DNA of 64,000 nt from Shewanella gaetbuli (GTDB lineage: Bacteria; Pseudomonadota; Gammaproteobacteria; Enterobacterales; Shewanellaceae). Where the stretch lies: contig NZ_JAKIKP010000003.1 in assembly GCF_023284065.1 (NCBI RefSeq), positions 372,001 to 436,000 on the forward strand, written 5' to 3'. Below the pieces are notes generated by a model, which had not been told where the DNA came from, did no database searches, and saw only the letters and a list, made by a program, of their open reading frames with translations. The translations under genes were made by a program, and so were the position numbers. Below, piece after piece: positions 44,843-53,706 of this stretch; positions within the stretch are counted from its first letter, which is position 1; each line of letters begins with the position of its first letter.

Positions 44843-44873
44843 AAAACGCCAATCATTTGATTGGCGTTTTTTT
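44843..44873 (+). terminator. Intrinsic terminator after asdA
   Basis: AAAACGCCAAT pairs with ATTGGCGTTTT around CATTTG, followed by further T. It ends the aspT-asdA unit before pdxY. Confidence 0.9.
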
Positions 44874-45021
44874 GTAGGGCGGAGTCCATCATCCATGAGT
44901 TAAACTTTACTGATATTCAGGCTATGATTTGATGCAATAGTTTCATGGTCAACGCAGTGCTTTCTTTAGATTTATAGTTAATAAGATTGCGCAGAAGGTT
45001 TGAAGCCAAATAAGGAAAAAT

Positions 45022-45876
45022 ATGAAAGGCATTATTTCAATTCAATCTCATGTTGTATTTGGACATGCTGGTAATAGCTCTGCTGTATTTCCCCTGCAAA
45101 GGTTAGGGTTAGAAGTGTGGCCTATTCATACGGTGCAGTTTTCTAATCATACCCAATATAAACAAGGGTGGACTGGTCGGGCATTTTCCGCAAATGACAT
45201 CAATGAGTTAGTTGACGGAATGGCCAATATTGGCAAGTTAGCTGACTGCCAAGCCATATTGTCAGGCTATCAAGGCAGCGCAGAGCAATGTCAGGCGGTG
45301 ATAAACACGGTTAAAAAGGTCAAGGTTGAAAACCCTCACGCTTTGTATGTGTGCGATCCGGTAATGGGAGACCCTGAAAAGGGCTGTATTTTGGCGGAGG
45401 GAATTACTGAGCAATTAATTAATGACGTTATGCCGATTGCGGATATTATTGTGCCGAATCAATTTGAGTTAGCCCAATTTACTCAAATGGACATTAATAA
45501 CCTTGAGCAGGCCAAACAAGCTTGTGAAAAAGCGTTAACTTTAGGGCCTAAAATCGTTTTGGTGAAGCATTTACATTCTATTGCTGATGATACATTTAGC
45601 ATGATGTTAGCGACACAATCAGGCTGTTACCTGATTCAGCGTCCTCAATTAGATTTTTCACTTCAACCTGTCGGTGTTGGTGATTTAATTTCGGCATTAT
45701 TTACAGGCGGATTACTTAAAGGGATGTCGGCATTAGAGGCTTTTGAACATGCTACTAACGCCAGTTTTGGTGTTCTTAAATTAACCCATAAAATGGCTCA
45801 GTGGGAATTACAAACGATTGCTGCACAGGACGAGTTAGTTAACCCAACGCACTTATTTAATGCAATTAAGTTATAA
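45022..45876 (+). CDS. pdxY: Pyridoxal kinase PdxY
   Basis: This 284-residue ribokinase-family enzyme phosphorylates pyridoxal to PLP with ATP. Signatures are the N-terminal [28 protein letters not shown] near residue 89, YVCDPVMGD near 110 and the catalytic loop [16 protein letters not shown] near 215. AAGGA lies 7 bases before the ATG. It stands alone behind the asdA terminator, but the proximity to a highly PLP-dependent enzyme is suggestive of a supply role. Confidence 0.93.
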   Translation: MKGIISIQSHVVFGHAGNSSAVFPLQRLGLEVWPIHTVQFSNHTQYKQGWTGRAFSANDINELVDGMANIGKLADCQAILSGYQGSAEQCQAVINTVKKVKVENPHALYVCDPVMGDPEKGCILAEGITEQLINDVMPIADIIVPNQFELAQFTQMDINNLEQAKQACEKALTLGPKIVLVKHLHSIADDTFSMMLATQSGCYLIQRPQLDFSLQPVGVGDLISALFTGGLLKGMSALEAFEHATNASFGVLKLTHKMAQWELQTIAAQDELVNPTHLFNAIKL

Positions 45877-46139
45877 TATCAATCGTAATATCTAACTGAT
45901 CACCTAGCTTGTGAAATTACTTGATAACGGCGTTAGTTTTTTTGATTGTAGAATGGCTACTTATCGAAAAAATCTGCCTTGTTCTCAAGTATTTTTCTAA
46001 CGCTATTTCAGATCACTTACCTACCGTGATCGGTATAATAATCCGCTTAGTGTGTCGTTACGCTAACACTGTTTGACCGATCTAATTGCTGTTATCTTTA
46101 TTTTTAATAAGGCCAAATTGCTGGCTACTGGACTGTTTC

Positions 46140-46637
46140 ATGATTGAATTGCAACAAAATAATCCGCTTCACGGCTTGAGTTTAGAAACGATGCTAACCG
46201 AGTTAGTGGCGTTTTATGACTGGAAAATACTTTACGCGGCATTACGGTTAGAGTGTTTCAACACCAATCCAAGCATGGCAGCCTGTATGAAGTTTTTAAA
46301 GAAAACGGAATGGGCAAGAGAGCGAGTAGAAAGCTTTTATTTATACCGTTTTAAACGGATGCCGAAAGGCAGTGCAGCACAATTTGAGCTGAAACCACGT
46401 GCAAGAGGATTTGCCGACGGCATTGTGCCTCGCAAGCCTCAAGCGTTGACAGTAGAGTTGATTGCTGAAATGCGAAAAAAGGCACAAGCTGATTATCAAG
46501 AAATGAAGCGTAATAATGTACGTCCTCAATATGGTAAAGATAAGCCTAAAGCCCAAGACCATTATGCACAAAATAAGCGTACCGATAAAAATAGACCTGC
46601 TCCGTCACAAGACCCGCGCAATCCTTGGGGAAAATAG
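46140..46637 (+). CDS. VF530 family DNA-binding protein with basic tail
   Basis: The first 75 residues match the VF530 (DUF2132) domain: NPLHGLSLETMLTELVAFYD, CFNTNPSMAACMKFLKKTEW and ARERVESFYLYRFKRMP. VF530 from Vibrio has a helical fold suggested to bind DNA. About 90 more residues follow, rich in Lys, Arg, Gln and Pro and probably disordered (DYQEMKRNN, KDKPKAQDHYAQNK). The family is usually about 80 residues, so the tail is an addition. An upstream ATG at 46086 would add 18 hydrophobic residues; the start at 46140 begins with the domain. A hairpin (TGAGTGGGA/TCCCACTCA, 46659-46683) without a T-run follows. Confidence 0.8.
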   Translation: MIELQQNNPLHGLSLETMLTELVAFYDWKILYAALRLECFNTNPSMAACMKFLKKTEWARERVESFYLYRFKRMPKGSAAQFELKPRARGFADGIVPRKPQALTVELIAEMRKKAQADYQEMKRNNVRPQYGKDKPKAQDHYAQNKRTDKNRPAPSQDPRNPWGK

Positions 46638-46658
46638 CCATTTAGCGTGATTCATTAT

Positions 46659-46683
46659 GAGTGGGAAAGTGCTATCCCACTCA
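46659..46683 (+). terminator. Possible terminator hairpin after the VF530 gene
   Basis: TGAGTGGGA pairs perfectly with TCCCACTCA around 7 bases. The following sequence is AT-rich but lacks a clean T-run, so termination may be weak. Confidence 0.45.
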
Positions 46684-46909
46684 AATAAATTAAATATAGC
46701 TTTACAAAAACTCAAACTCATGTACGATGCTGCTTGCTCTGGCATTCAGAGTTATTAATGAATATCAAGTAAAAGTAAGCCCTAGATCTCTGCGTTATCG
46801 TTGTTATCCAAAGTGTTTCCCTTAGCTTCATAGTCACATCAATAATTCAAGCATCAGCGCATCGCATTTTCGCGATAGATTTATTAATTTTTTATATAAG
46901 GGACACATC

Positions 46910-47119
46910 ATGTCTAATACAACTGGTTTAGTAAAATGGTTTAACGAAGAGAAAGGTTTTGGTTTTATCACTCCTGATAATGGCGGCGCGGACGTTTTCG
47001 TTCATTTCCGTTCAATCACTTCAGACGGTTTCAAAACTTTAGCTGAAGGCCAAAAAGTATCTTTCGACGTAGAACAAGGCCAAAAAGGCCCACAAGCAGC
47101 TAACGTTACTGCTATCTAA
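46910..47119 (+). CDS. Cold-shock protein (CspA family)
   Basis: This 69-residue OB-fold protein has both RNA-binding motifs: [15 protein letters not shown] (RNP1) and DVFVHFRS (RNP2). It is an RNA chaperone of the CspA/CspE type; which paralogue it is cannot be told from sequence alone. AGGGA precedes the ATG. The 270 bases upstream contain no other gene and could form a long 5' untranslated leader as in cspA. A strong terminator follows. Confidence 0.93.
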   Translation: MSNTTGLVKWFNEEKGFGFITPDNGGADVFVHFRSITSDGFKTLAEGQKVSFDVEQGQKGPQAANVTAI

Positions 47120-47132
47120 GTTCTACTTAGTA

Positions 47133-47195
47133 AGATAGCGCAAATGGTGCAAACCATTTGCGTTTTTTTTTGCATTTTTTTCACCGGCATATGCA
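47133..47195 (+). repeat. Terminator of the cold-shock gene, copy 1 of a duplicated segment
   Basis: CGCAAATGG at 47139-47147 pairs with CCATTTGCG at 47154-47162 and is followed by nine or more T: an intrinsic terminator. The whole stretch, from AGATAGCGC through the T-run, TTTTTT, CACC and TATGCAA, recurs nearly unchanged at about 49999-50063. From 47196 to about 47562 I see only AT-rich sequence. Confidence 0.85.
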
Positions 47196-47562
47196 AGATA
47201 AAATGCGTTGGCTTTTAGTCATAATGTCGCCTGTAATTTGGCATGAAATTAGCTTCAAACATTATTTAAACTTTAGTGAATGTTAACTCTGTATTTTAAT
47301 TTCTAATAATCACCTTTAATAAAGTGACAGCCCTATTTGTTAAGGTGCATTTTAAATTTGCTTTAACAGTGGAATGTATATTTTAAAGTGCATACTCACT
47401 CTATAGCTATAACATAAAGGTTAAGTCGTAATAGTAATTTTATATTAATAATGTAAAAGTTTGCTTAGGGTAAATAAAGCTTTATATACAATATTTAAAA
47501 GAATCTATAAACCTAGAATTTAGCTGTAGAAATGATAACTAAATACAAGGAAGATGATTTTT
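47196..47562. other. AT-rich gap before the GH43-like gene
   Basis: This gap of about 370 bases holds no frame or structured RNA that I can recognise. It probably carries the promoter and leader of the following secreted-protein gene. Confidence 0.45.
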
Positions 47563-49917
47563 ATGACATTCAAGTTTAATAAGTTAGCGCTGCTAACCAT
47601 GCTGCCCTTTATTGCCAGTACTGGTGCTAGTGAACATTCGTGGCAATTTCAAACAGATGTGTCTACCCCTATAACTTCTTCAGTAAATGTTAGTGAGGAT
47701 TTTTCCGAAACTAATGTTACGCCTGATCTCAGTTATCGTGGTAGTTGGAAATATAGGTACGGTTATATTCATCAAATAAGTAGTCAGTGGGAGGACAGTA
47801 AGGCTTTATTTACCCAGAATATTGTAAAAGATTTTACTCTACAAACTACCATTGAATTAAAATCAACAGTTAATAGTGGTAGTGCGGGTGTTATTTTTCG
47901 TGCCAATAATTTAGATAGTGGTAACCACAGAGTAAAAGGATACTACCTAGGTATCAGTAAAAGTAATAATCTTATTTTGAGTTACTTGGATGGCAATAAT
48001 CGAGTACTTCCAATACATTTAGAACCCTTTCATTTTGAGAAAGCGACTAAATATAAACTCAAAATAGAGGTTATAGATAAACAATTGCGAGTTTTTGTAG
48101 ACGATCAATTTGTCTTCACACAACAGATTCAGGATATTGAAGGAGCAATTGGGTTACGTACCGATAAAACATCAGCAGTCTACTCTGATTTAAAAGTTGT
48201 GGAAAATAGCCAAACAGTTATTGAATACACTACCAGTAATAAATATTCAGATTATTTTGGTGAATGGAATGTTGTCGATGACGAGTTAATTCAGAGCAAT
48301 GCACGCGTTGGTATTTGGGGAAAAAAAATTGTACTGGATAATAAACCCGTTGATAACTTTACGTTAGAGGTTGATGTTACCCCGCGCAACTCATGGCATT
48401 GGAAGTCAGACTCAGGAGTTATTTTTCGCGCTTCGGATTTGGGCGTTGGGTTGGACCAATTGAAAGGCTATTATGTCGGCATTGGCCGAAATAATAAGCT
48501 TATCATGGGTAAGCATGATAATAATTGGCAAGAAATTGCATCTGCTGATTTACCCTATGTCAAAGGAAAAACTTATCACTTAAAAGTGGTAGCTATTGAT
48601 AATATTTTTAAAATATACGTAGATGGCGCGTTAACGTTAGAGGTTAATGATGGTCGCTTTGCGAGTGGACTCGTTGGATTTCGCACTCATGGCGTTCAAA
48701 CCGCTTATGATAATTTGAGTATAGACGGCGAAATTACTACTAAAGAAACCAGAGAAATTCACGATAATCCTTATTTACTTGCTTACTTTAAAGGTAATAG
48801 CCTTAGCCAAGAGAAAATGTGGTATGCCAAAAGTTATGATGCTTTAAATTTCACACCGTTAAACGATGATCAATACGTATTTGATGCCAATGATTATAAT
48901 ATACGATTACGAGACCCTTTTATTCAGAAGGTGGTAATTGATGGCGTAGAAACATTTCATCTTGTGCATACTAAAGCAGGTGCCTTTATAACGGGTTTTT
49001 ACCATTGGCAATCAACCGATTTGAAAAATTGGACCGGTGGTTTTATTGATATTATGAAAGATACCGGTGCGCCAAATGCTTGGGCTCCTGAGTTTTTTTA
49101 TGAACAAGAAACAGGTAAATATTACACCTTTTGGACTTCAAGAACACCACGTCAGCCAGGTGAAAAAGGGGACGATGGCTGGACGGATAAAATTTGGTAC
49201 AGCGTGACAACTGATTGGGTTAATTTTACCAAACCTGAGGTGTATTTTTATCCTGGTGTAGATGTTATTGATGCCAATATCGTCAAAGATGATGATGGGG
49301 TTTATCAAATGGTTTATAAAACCGAGTTTGGCCCAGCGATAAACCGTCATCTTCGCCGTGCAACATCAACCAGTTTAGACCCTGCCATTGATAAATTTGA
49401 GGGGTATGAACGCTTGTTACCCTCAGTATCTTATGTTGAAGGTCCGCAGCAATTTACCGCTAAAGTGAATGGTGATGAAAAAGAATACCTTTACTATGAT
49501 TACTTTTTCTGGGGTCGTTGGGGGGTAGCTGAAAAGCATGGTGATGGTTCATATACTCAGTTAAACCTGACTGATACTAAGCTTCCAACTGGGGCTAGAC
49601 ATGGCAGTATTATTAATATTTCATGGTCACAGTTGTCTGATTTAGCTGGGGCAGGTCAACAAACTGGCTTAGTCACTAAGCTAGAGCAACGTGGTGATGA
49701 GTTTTATTTTGAGCTTGATGGTCAATATAACCATCTTCCAAGTTGTTCTGAGACTTCTGGTTGGCTTATGACCTCAAATTCTTCTAGTGGGCAAGCGCTA
49801 TATACCCAGCTACAAGATGCACAAAATATTGGCCTTGCAGTGAGTGTTTATGGTCAGGGACGTTGCTTGTATGGTGATGGAGGGGCTGAAACACCAGGAA
49901 ATGTTACGGTAAATTAA
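47563..49917 (+). CDS. Secreted GH43-like glycoside hydrolase with two lectin-like domains
   Basis: This 784-residue protein has a signal peptide (KLALLTMLPFIASTGA). Two concanavalin-like domains of the DUF1080/LamG type follow at about 55-220 and 225-390, each with GVIFRA, KGYYxGIxxxN and a closing GAIGLRTDK or GLVGFRTHG motif. The C-terminal 390 residues look like a five-bladed propeller of the GH43 type: LRDPFI near 450 (base), WAPEFFYE near 505, VDVIDANIVKDDDG near 569 (pKa-tuning Asp) and YVEGPQQF near 625 (acid Glu). It likely cleaves or binds a furanosidic plant or algal polysaccharide outside the cell. ATG 47554 abuts AAGGAAG; ATG 47563 has proper spacing, so it is used. The gene lies between two copies of one terminator. 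Confidence 0.78.
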   Translation: MTFKFNKLALLTMLPFIASTGASEHSWQFQTDVSTPITSSVNVSEDFSETNVTPDLSYRGSWKYRYGYIHQISSQWEDSKALFTQNIVKDFTLQTTIELKSTVNSGSAGVIFRANNLDSGNHRVKGYYLGISKSNNLILSYLDGNNRVLPIHLEPFHFEKATKYKLKIEVIDKQLRVFVDDQFVFTQQIQDIEGAIGLRTDKTSAVYSDLKVVENSQTVIEYTTSNKYSDYFGEWNVVDDELIQSNARVGIWGKKIVLDNKPVDNFTLEVDVTPRNSWHWKSDSGVIFRASDLGVGLDQLKGYYVGIGRNNKLIMGKHDNNWQEIASADLPYVKGKTYHLKVVAIDNIFKIYVDGALTLEVNDGRFASGLVGFRTHGVQTAYDNLSIDGEITTKETREIHDNPYLLAYFKGNSLSQEKMWYAKSYDALNFTPLNDDQYVFDANDYNIRLRDPFIQKVVIDGVETFHLVHTKAGAFITGFYHWQSTDLKNWTGGFIDIMKDTGAPNAWAPEFFYEQETGKYYTFWTSRTPRQPGEKGDDGWTDKIWYSVTTDWVNFTKPEVYFYPGVDVIDANIVKDDDGVYQMVYKTEFGPAINRHLRRATSTSLDPAIDKFEGYERLLPSVSYVEGPQQFTAKVNGDEKEYLYYDYFFWGRWGVAEKHGDGSYTQLNLTDTKLPTGARHGSIINISWSQLSDLAGAGQQTGLVTKLEQRGDEFYFELDGQYNHLPSCSETSGWLMTSNSSSGQALYTQLQDAQNIGLAVSVYGQGRCLYGDGGAETPGNVTVN

Positions 49918-49998
49918 TTTGGTATTATTATTTTCCATAACAAAAATCGTGATCTTAAAGGAAATATGGGGTTACGGTTAGCTAAGTGTTACGTCGCT

Positions 49999-50063
49999 AG
50001 ATAGCGCAAATGGTACAAACCATTTGCGCTTTTTTTTGCTTTTTTGCCACCATACTTATGCAA
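49999..50063 (+). repeat. Second copy of the cold-shock terminator segment
   Basis: The sequence AGATAGCGCAAATGG, ACAAACC, ATTTGCG and a T-run repeats the segment at 47133-47195 with a few changes, including C after GCG before the T-run. It again forms the hairpin CGCAAATGG/CCATTTGCG and works as a terminator after the GH43-like gene. The following bases (CACC, TATGCAA) are also shared before similarity fades. Confidence 0.85.
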
Positions 50064-50134
50064 AATCGTGTTGAGTTGATAAACTACGTCGCAATAATAT
50101 TTCAATGCTTGTTAGTTTTTAATAGGACCTCACA

Positions 50135-51067
50135 GTGACTGATTCATCAATGCGCCTCAATAAATACATTAGTGAAAGTGGTATTTGTTCAAGACGAGAT
50201 GCAGACCGATTTATTGAACAAGGCAATGTATTTATTAATGGCAAACGCGCCAAAGTTGGTGATCAGGTTGCAATGGGCGATAAGGTTAAAGTCAATGGGC
50301 GGGATATTGAACCGCGTGATGCAGAAGACCTTGTGTTTATTGCGTTAAATAAACCCGTGGGCATCGTTAGTACTACCGAAGGCTCTGAGCGTGACAATAT
50401 TGTGGATTTTGTTAATCACTCCACTCGAATATTTCCTATTGGTCGACTTGATAAAGATTCCCAAGGTTTGATTTTTTTAACCAATAATGGCGACTTGGTG
50501 AATAAAATTTTGCGCGCGGGCAATAATCACGACAAAGAATATGTGGTTAGCGTAAATAAACCTATTACGGATGAGTTTATTAAAGGTATGGGAGCTGGTG
50601 TTCCTATTCTTGGAGTAGTCACTAAAAAGTGTAAAGTTGAACAGGTGGGCACTCATTCATTTAAAATTGTGTTAGTGCAAGGTTTGAATCGTCAAATTCG
50701 CAGAATGTGTGAATATTTCGGCTTTGAAGTGACCAAACTTGAACGTCAAAAGATCATGAATGTGAGTCTTAAAGGCTTGCCCATTGGCGAGTGGCGTGAT
50801 TTAGATAAACAAGAATTAGATGTGTTATTTGAGATGATTAAAGACTCATCTTCTGAAGATAAAAAAGCCCAAAAGAAAAAGCCTAAACCTAAGCCCAAGC
50901 TCGCTTCATTACGCGACAAAATTGAAGGGCCAGAGCACTTTATGCAGCATAATCGCAGCACTAAGCACAAAGGCCAAGCAAAGGGACAACCTAGAGGGCA
51001 AACTAAAGGCCAAGCCGCAAAAGGCGGTAAGGGCAAAACCGGTGGCGCAAGAAAACCAAAGCGTTAG
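50135..51067 (+). CDS. rluF: 23S rRNA pseudouridine synthase RluF
   Basis: This 310-residue protein has an N-terminal S4 domain ([20 protein letters not shown]) and the RsuA-type catalytic domain with the active Asp in [14 protein letters not shown] near residue 107. [20 protein letters not shown] near 195 is the RluF/RluB signature. RluF makes pseudouridine 2604 (and 2605) in 23S rRNA. The C-terminal 70 residues are a Lys/Gly/Gln-rich disordered tail ([15 protein letters not shown] repeats), probably binding rRNA. The start is GTG at 50135 with AGGA about 7 bases upstream. Confidence 0.9.
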   Translation: MTDSSMRLNKYISESGICSRRDADRFIEQGNVFINGKRAKVGDQVAMGDKVKVNGRDIEPRDAEDLVFIALNKPVGIVSTTEGSERDNIVDFVNHSTRIFPIGRLDKDSQGLIFLTNNGDLVNKILRAGNNHDKEYVVSVNKPITDEFIKGMGAGVPILGVVTKKCKVEQVGTHSFKIVLVQGLNRQIRRMCEYFGFEVTKLERQKIMNVSLKGLPIGEWRDLDKQELDVLFEMIKDSSSEDKKAQKKKPKPKPKLASLRDKIEGPEHFMQHNRSTKHKGQAKGQPRGQTKGQAAKGGKGKTGGARKPKR

Positions 51068-51110
51068 TTAACCATAATTCAGGTTAGTTTTAGGTCTTTA
51101 GAGCATTAAA

Positions 51111-51767
51111 GGCAGATTCCGGCCCAAAATCGTTGCCGGAATGACAGTTATCCCGTCACCCTTGAGATCTTTTATCGAGGGTCTGCTTTTGCTTATTGAA
51201 CCAGTAAAGGCAGATTCCGGCCCAGAAGCGTTGCCGGAATGACGGTTATCTCATCACTCTCGTGATAGTTTAGTTCCCGACACCCCGTGATAATTCAATT
51301 CCCGTCACCCTTGAGATCTTTTATCGAGGGTCTGCTTTTTCTTATTGCACCAGTAAAGGCAGATTCCGGCCCAGAAGCGTTGCCGGAATGACGGTTATCC
51401 CGACACCCACTAGATAATTCAATTCCCGTTACCCTCGAGATAATTCAATTCCCGTCACCCTTGAGATCTTTTATCGAGGGTCAGCTCTTGCTTATTGAAC
51501 CAGTAAAGGCAGATTCCGGCCCAGAAGCGTTGCCGGAATGACGGTTATCCCGTCACTCTCGTGATAGTTCAGTTCCCGTCACCCTCGTGATAATTCAATT
51601 CCCGTCACCCTTGAGATCTTTTATCGAGGGTCAGCTTTTGCTTATTGCACCAGTAAAGACAGATTCCGGCCCAGAAGCATTGCCGGAATGACGTTGGTTA
51701 GAGCATTGCTGGAATGAGGGGGCTACACATTACCGGAATAACGGTAAAGTAGGCATCGCCGGAATGA
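51111..51767. repeat. Palindromic repeat array 1 (modular, about 150-bp period)
   Basis: Five copies of the palindrome GATTCCGGC-N10-GCCGGAATGAC start at 51115, 51213, 51362, 51512 and 51662 (steps 98, 149, 150, 150). Between them lies a second palindrome, ACCCTTGA-GATCTTTTA-TCGAGGGT. The longer steps contain two extra copies of a module of about 26 bases ending in ATTCAATTCCCGT. Degenerate half-copies (GCATTGCTGGAATGAG, GCATCGCCGGAATGAA) trail off to 51767. The gap from 51068 to 51867 holds nothing else. It is REP-like; there are no unique spacers, so it is not CRISPR. Confidence 0.9.
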
Positions 51768-51867
51768 ATCTTTACAAAAGAAGCTGCGATTGAATCATTG
51801 TTAATATCACTATAGTGAAATTACGCTATTATTGAGCTTATTAACGACTTTCGAGCCAAATATCTTA

Positions 51868-52116
51868 ATGACTATGACCGACGCTAAACTCATTCGGATA
51901 CTTAAAACCTGTATTGTTATAGGGCTTTGCTTGATATTACTAGGTATTTATTTGCATAACTTTAATGCGACTATTGAAGCTATGGGCGTTAAAGGCATTA
52001 TTATCAGTGCGATGTGTGTGGCATTTGGAATGGCGTTATCTTTACCCACCAAAATGTATTTGACCTTTATATTAGTTAAACGAGAGTCAGACAAAACTAA
52101 TCATGCCGATAAGTAG
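51868..52116 (+). CDS. Small two-helix membrane protein
   Basis: Starting at the ATG at 51868 this 82-residue protein has two hydrophobic helices: LKTCIVIGLCLILLGIYL and GIIISAMCVAFGMALSL, with a short polar tail (KRESDKTNHADK). A TTG start at 51832 would extend it by 12 residues; neither start has a strong ribosome-binding site. The composition suggests an inner-membrane protein. No family is recognised. Confidence 0.55.
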   Translation: MTMTDAKLIRILKTCIVIGLCLILLGIYLHNFNATIEAMGVKGIIISAMCVAFGMALSLPTKMYLTFILVKRESDKTNHADK

Positions 52117-52206
52117 CATTAATGTTAGCCGTCAGTTATCGCGCTTGCTATTACATCTAGGGTATTACTTTTAGGCCCAACTTATTCCCCAGTTTAAACT
52201 CTCTGT

Positions 52207-53706
52207 TTAAATTCCCAGTGGCCACTCTAAAACGTAGACCCATATAACCAGCAAGCTGGTCCACATGATCAAGAATGCCATGCTGAATGGCAGCATCATA
52301 GAGACTAATGTACCAAGCTTCGCATGACCTTGATATTGCTGTGCTGTAGCAAGAATTAGCCCTAAATAACCGAATAATGGCGAGATAATATTAGTCACCG
52401 AATCACCAATTCTAAAGGCAACTTGAATTAATTCTATCGGTAAACCTGCCAGTAATAACGTGGGTACAAATACAGGCGCCATTACGCTCCATTGCACAAC
52501 AGGCGAGCCCATAAAGATATTTAGCACGGCACTAAATAGTACCAGTATGATAACTAACACCGGTCCCTCAATAGACAGTACGGCTAACATGTCGCTTAAA
52601 TTAACGGCCAGCAAACCGGCTAAGTTGCTGAGCTTAAAAGTGAAGATAAGCTGAGAGGCGAAAAACATGATCAATAAAAATAACCCAAGCTGACTTAAGC
52701 TTTGTTCGCAGGCTTTAATAATATCTTGCTCACGTCGAAATTTACCGGATACAAAGCCGAACACCATGCCACTTAAGCCAAACACAAATGAGACTAAAAT
52801 AGGTAAGCCTTTTATCACTTCACTTCTGGCTAATTGTTCAGGGTTTGCTGGTGCTAACCAACCATTTTCACTTAGCGCGGAGAATAAGATTAATCCTATA
52901 GCCGATATAAATACTGCTCCAGCAACCTTTAATGCTCTGTCGTTTTCTGTACTAGGGGTGAGGGACAAATGCTGTGGGTTGCGGTATTCTCCGCGGCTTA
53001 ATCTGGGTTCAACAAATTTAATCGATACCACGGTACCCACGGCAACCAGTAATATCACACTGGCCGACAAGAAGTAGTAGTTTGCTAAAGGGCTGACGGT
53101 TAAATCGGGGTGAAGTAAATTTAACGCCGAGGTGCTAATACCTGCAATAACAATATCATAAGTGGTAATGAAGAAGGTGGCGTGAGTGCCGCCAGCAACC
53201 CCGGCAAATGCGGTGGCAAGCCCTGCAAGGGGAGAGCGGCCTGCGGCTATATATGCTCTACAGGCTAGAGGAATCAATACAATATAACCCACTGAGCCAA
53301 CAATGTTAGATAACACCCCTAGCAGTAATATGGTGCTGGTTAACTGCCAGGTTCCGGCATGTTTTATTGCCCGCTGTACTGCGTAACCGATTAGCCCAGA
53401 CGCATCAGCAATGCCAATGCCTATCATGGCTATGATAATAATGCCTAGTGGCGGAAAGCTGATAAAGGCTTGAATTGACCCGCTTAGCCAGTTTCTCAAG
53501 CCTTGTTCAGATATCAAATTATTGATAGTTTGCTCTGGTTGGTCGGGCAGTTGATAACTCCAACCTAAGTATGAGCCTATGGCCGATACCAGCAACAAAC
53601 CCACTGTAAGAATAAAAAATAAACTCACAGGGTGGGGGAGTTTATTACCCCATTTTTCAATTCGATCAAATATAGAAGCCGAACCTTCGACGGTTTTAGA
53701 ATGCAT
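52207..53706 (-). CDS. AbgT family transporter
   Basis: This 499-residue membrane protein has the AbgT family features: a cytosolic N-terminus with KLPHPVSLFFILTVGLL, about 11-12 hydrophobic helices, the GGTHATFFITTYDIVIAG-type hairpin and the GDSVTNIISPLFGYLG signature near residue 430. E. coli AbgT takes up p-aminobenzoyl-glutamate; Neisseria MtrF and relatives export sulfonamides. The ATG lies inside the last codons of the upstream TonB receptor gene (11-base overlap), so the two are translated together. The true substrate here is unknown. Confidence 0.88.
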   Translation of the reverse strand: MHSKTVEGSASIFDRIEKWGNKLPHPVSLFFILTVGLLLVSAIGSYLGWSYQLPDQPEQTINNLISEQGLRNWLSGSIQAFISFPPLGIIIIAMIGIGIADASGLIGYAVQRAIKHAGTWQLTSTILLLGVLSNIVGSVGYIVLIPLACRAYIAAGRSPLAGLATAFAGVAGGTHATFFITTYDIVIAGISTSALNLLHPDLTVSPLANYYFLSASVILLVAVGTVVSIKFVEPRLSRGEYRNPQHLSLTPSTENDRALKVAGAVFISAIGLILFSALSENGWLAPANPEQLARSEVIKGLPILVSFVFGLSGMVFGFVSGKFRREQDIIKACEQSLSQLGLFLLIMFFASQLIFTFKLSNLAGLLAVNLSDMLAVLSIEGPVLVIILVLFSAVLNIFMGSPVVQWSVMAPVFVPTLLLAGLPIELIQVAFRIGDSVTNIISPLFGYLGLILATAQQYQGHAKLGTLVSMMLPFSMAFLIMWTSLLVIWVYVLEWPLGI

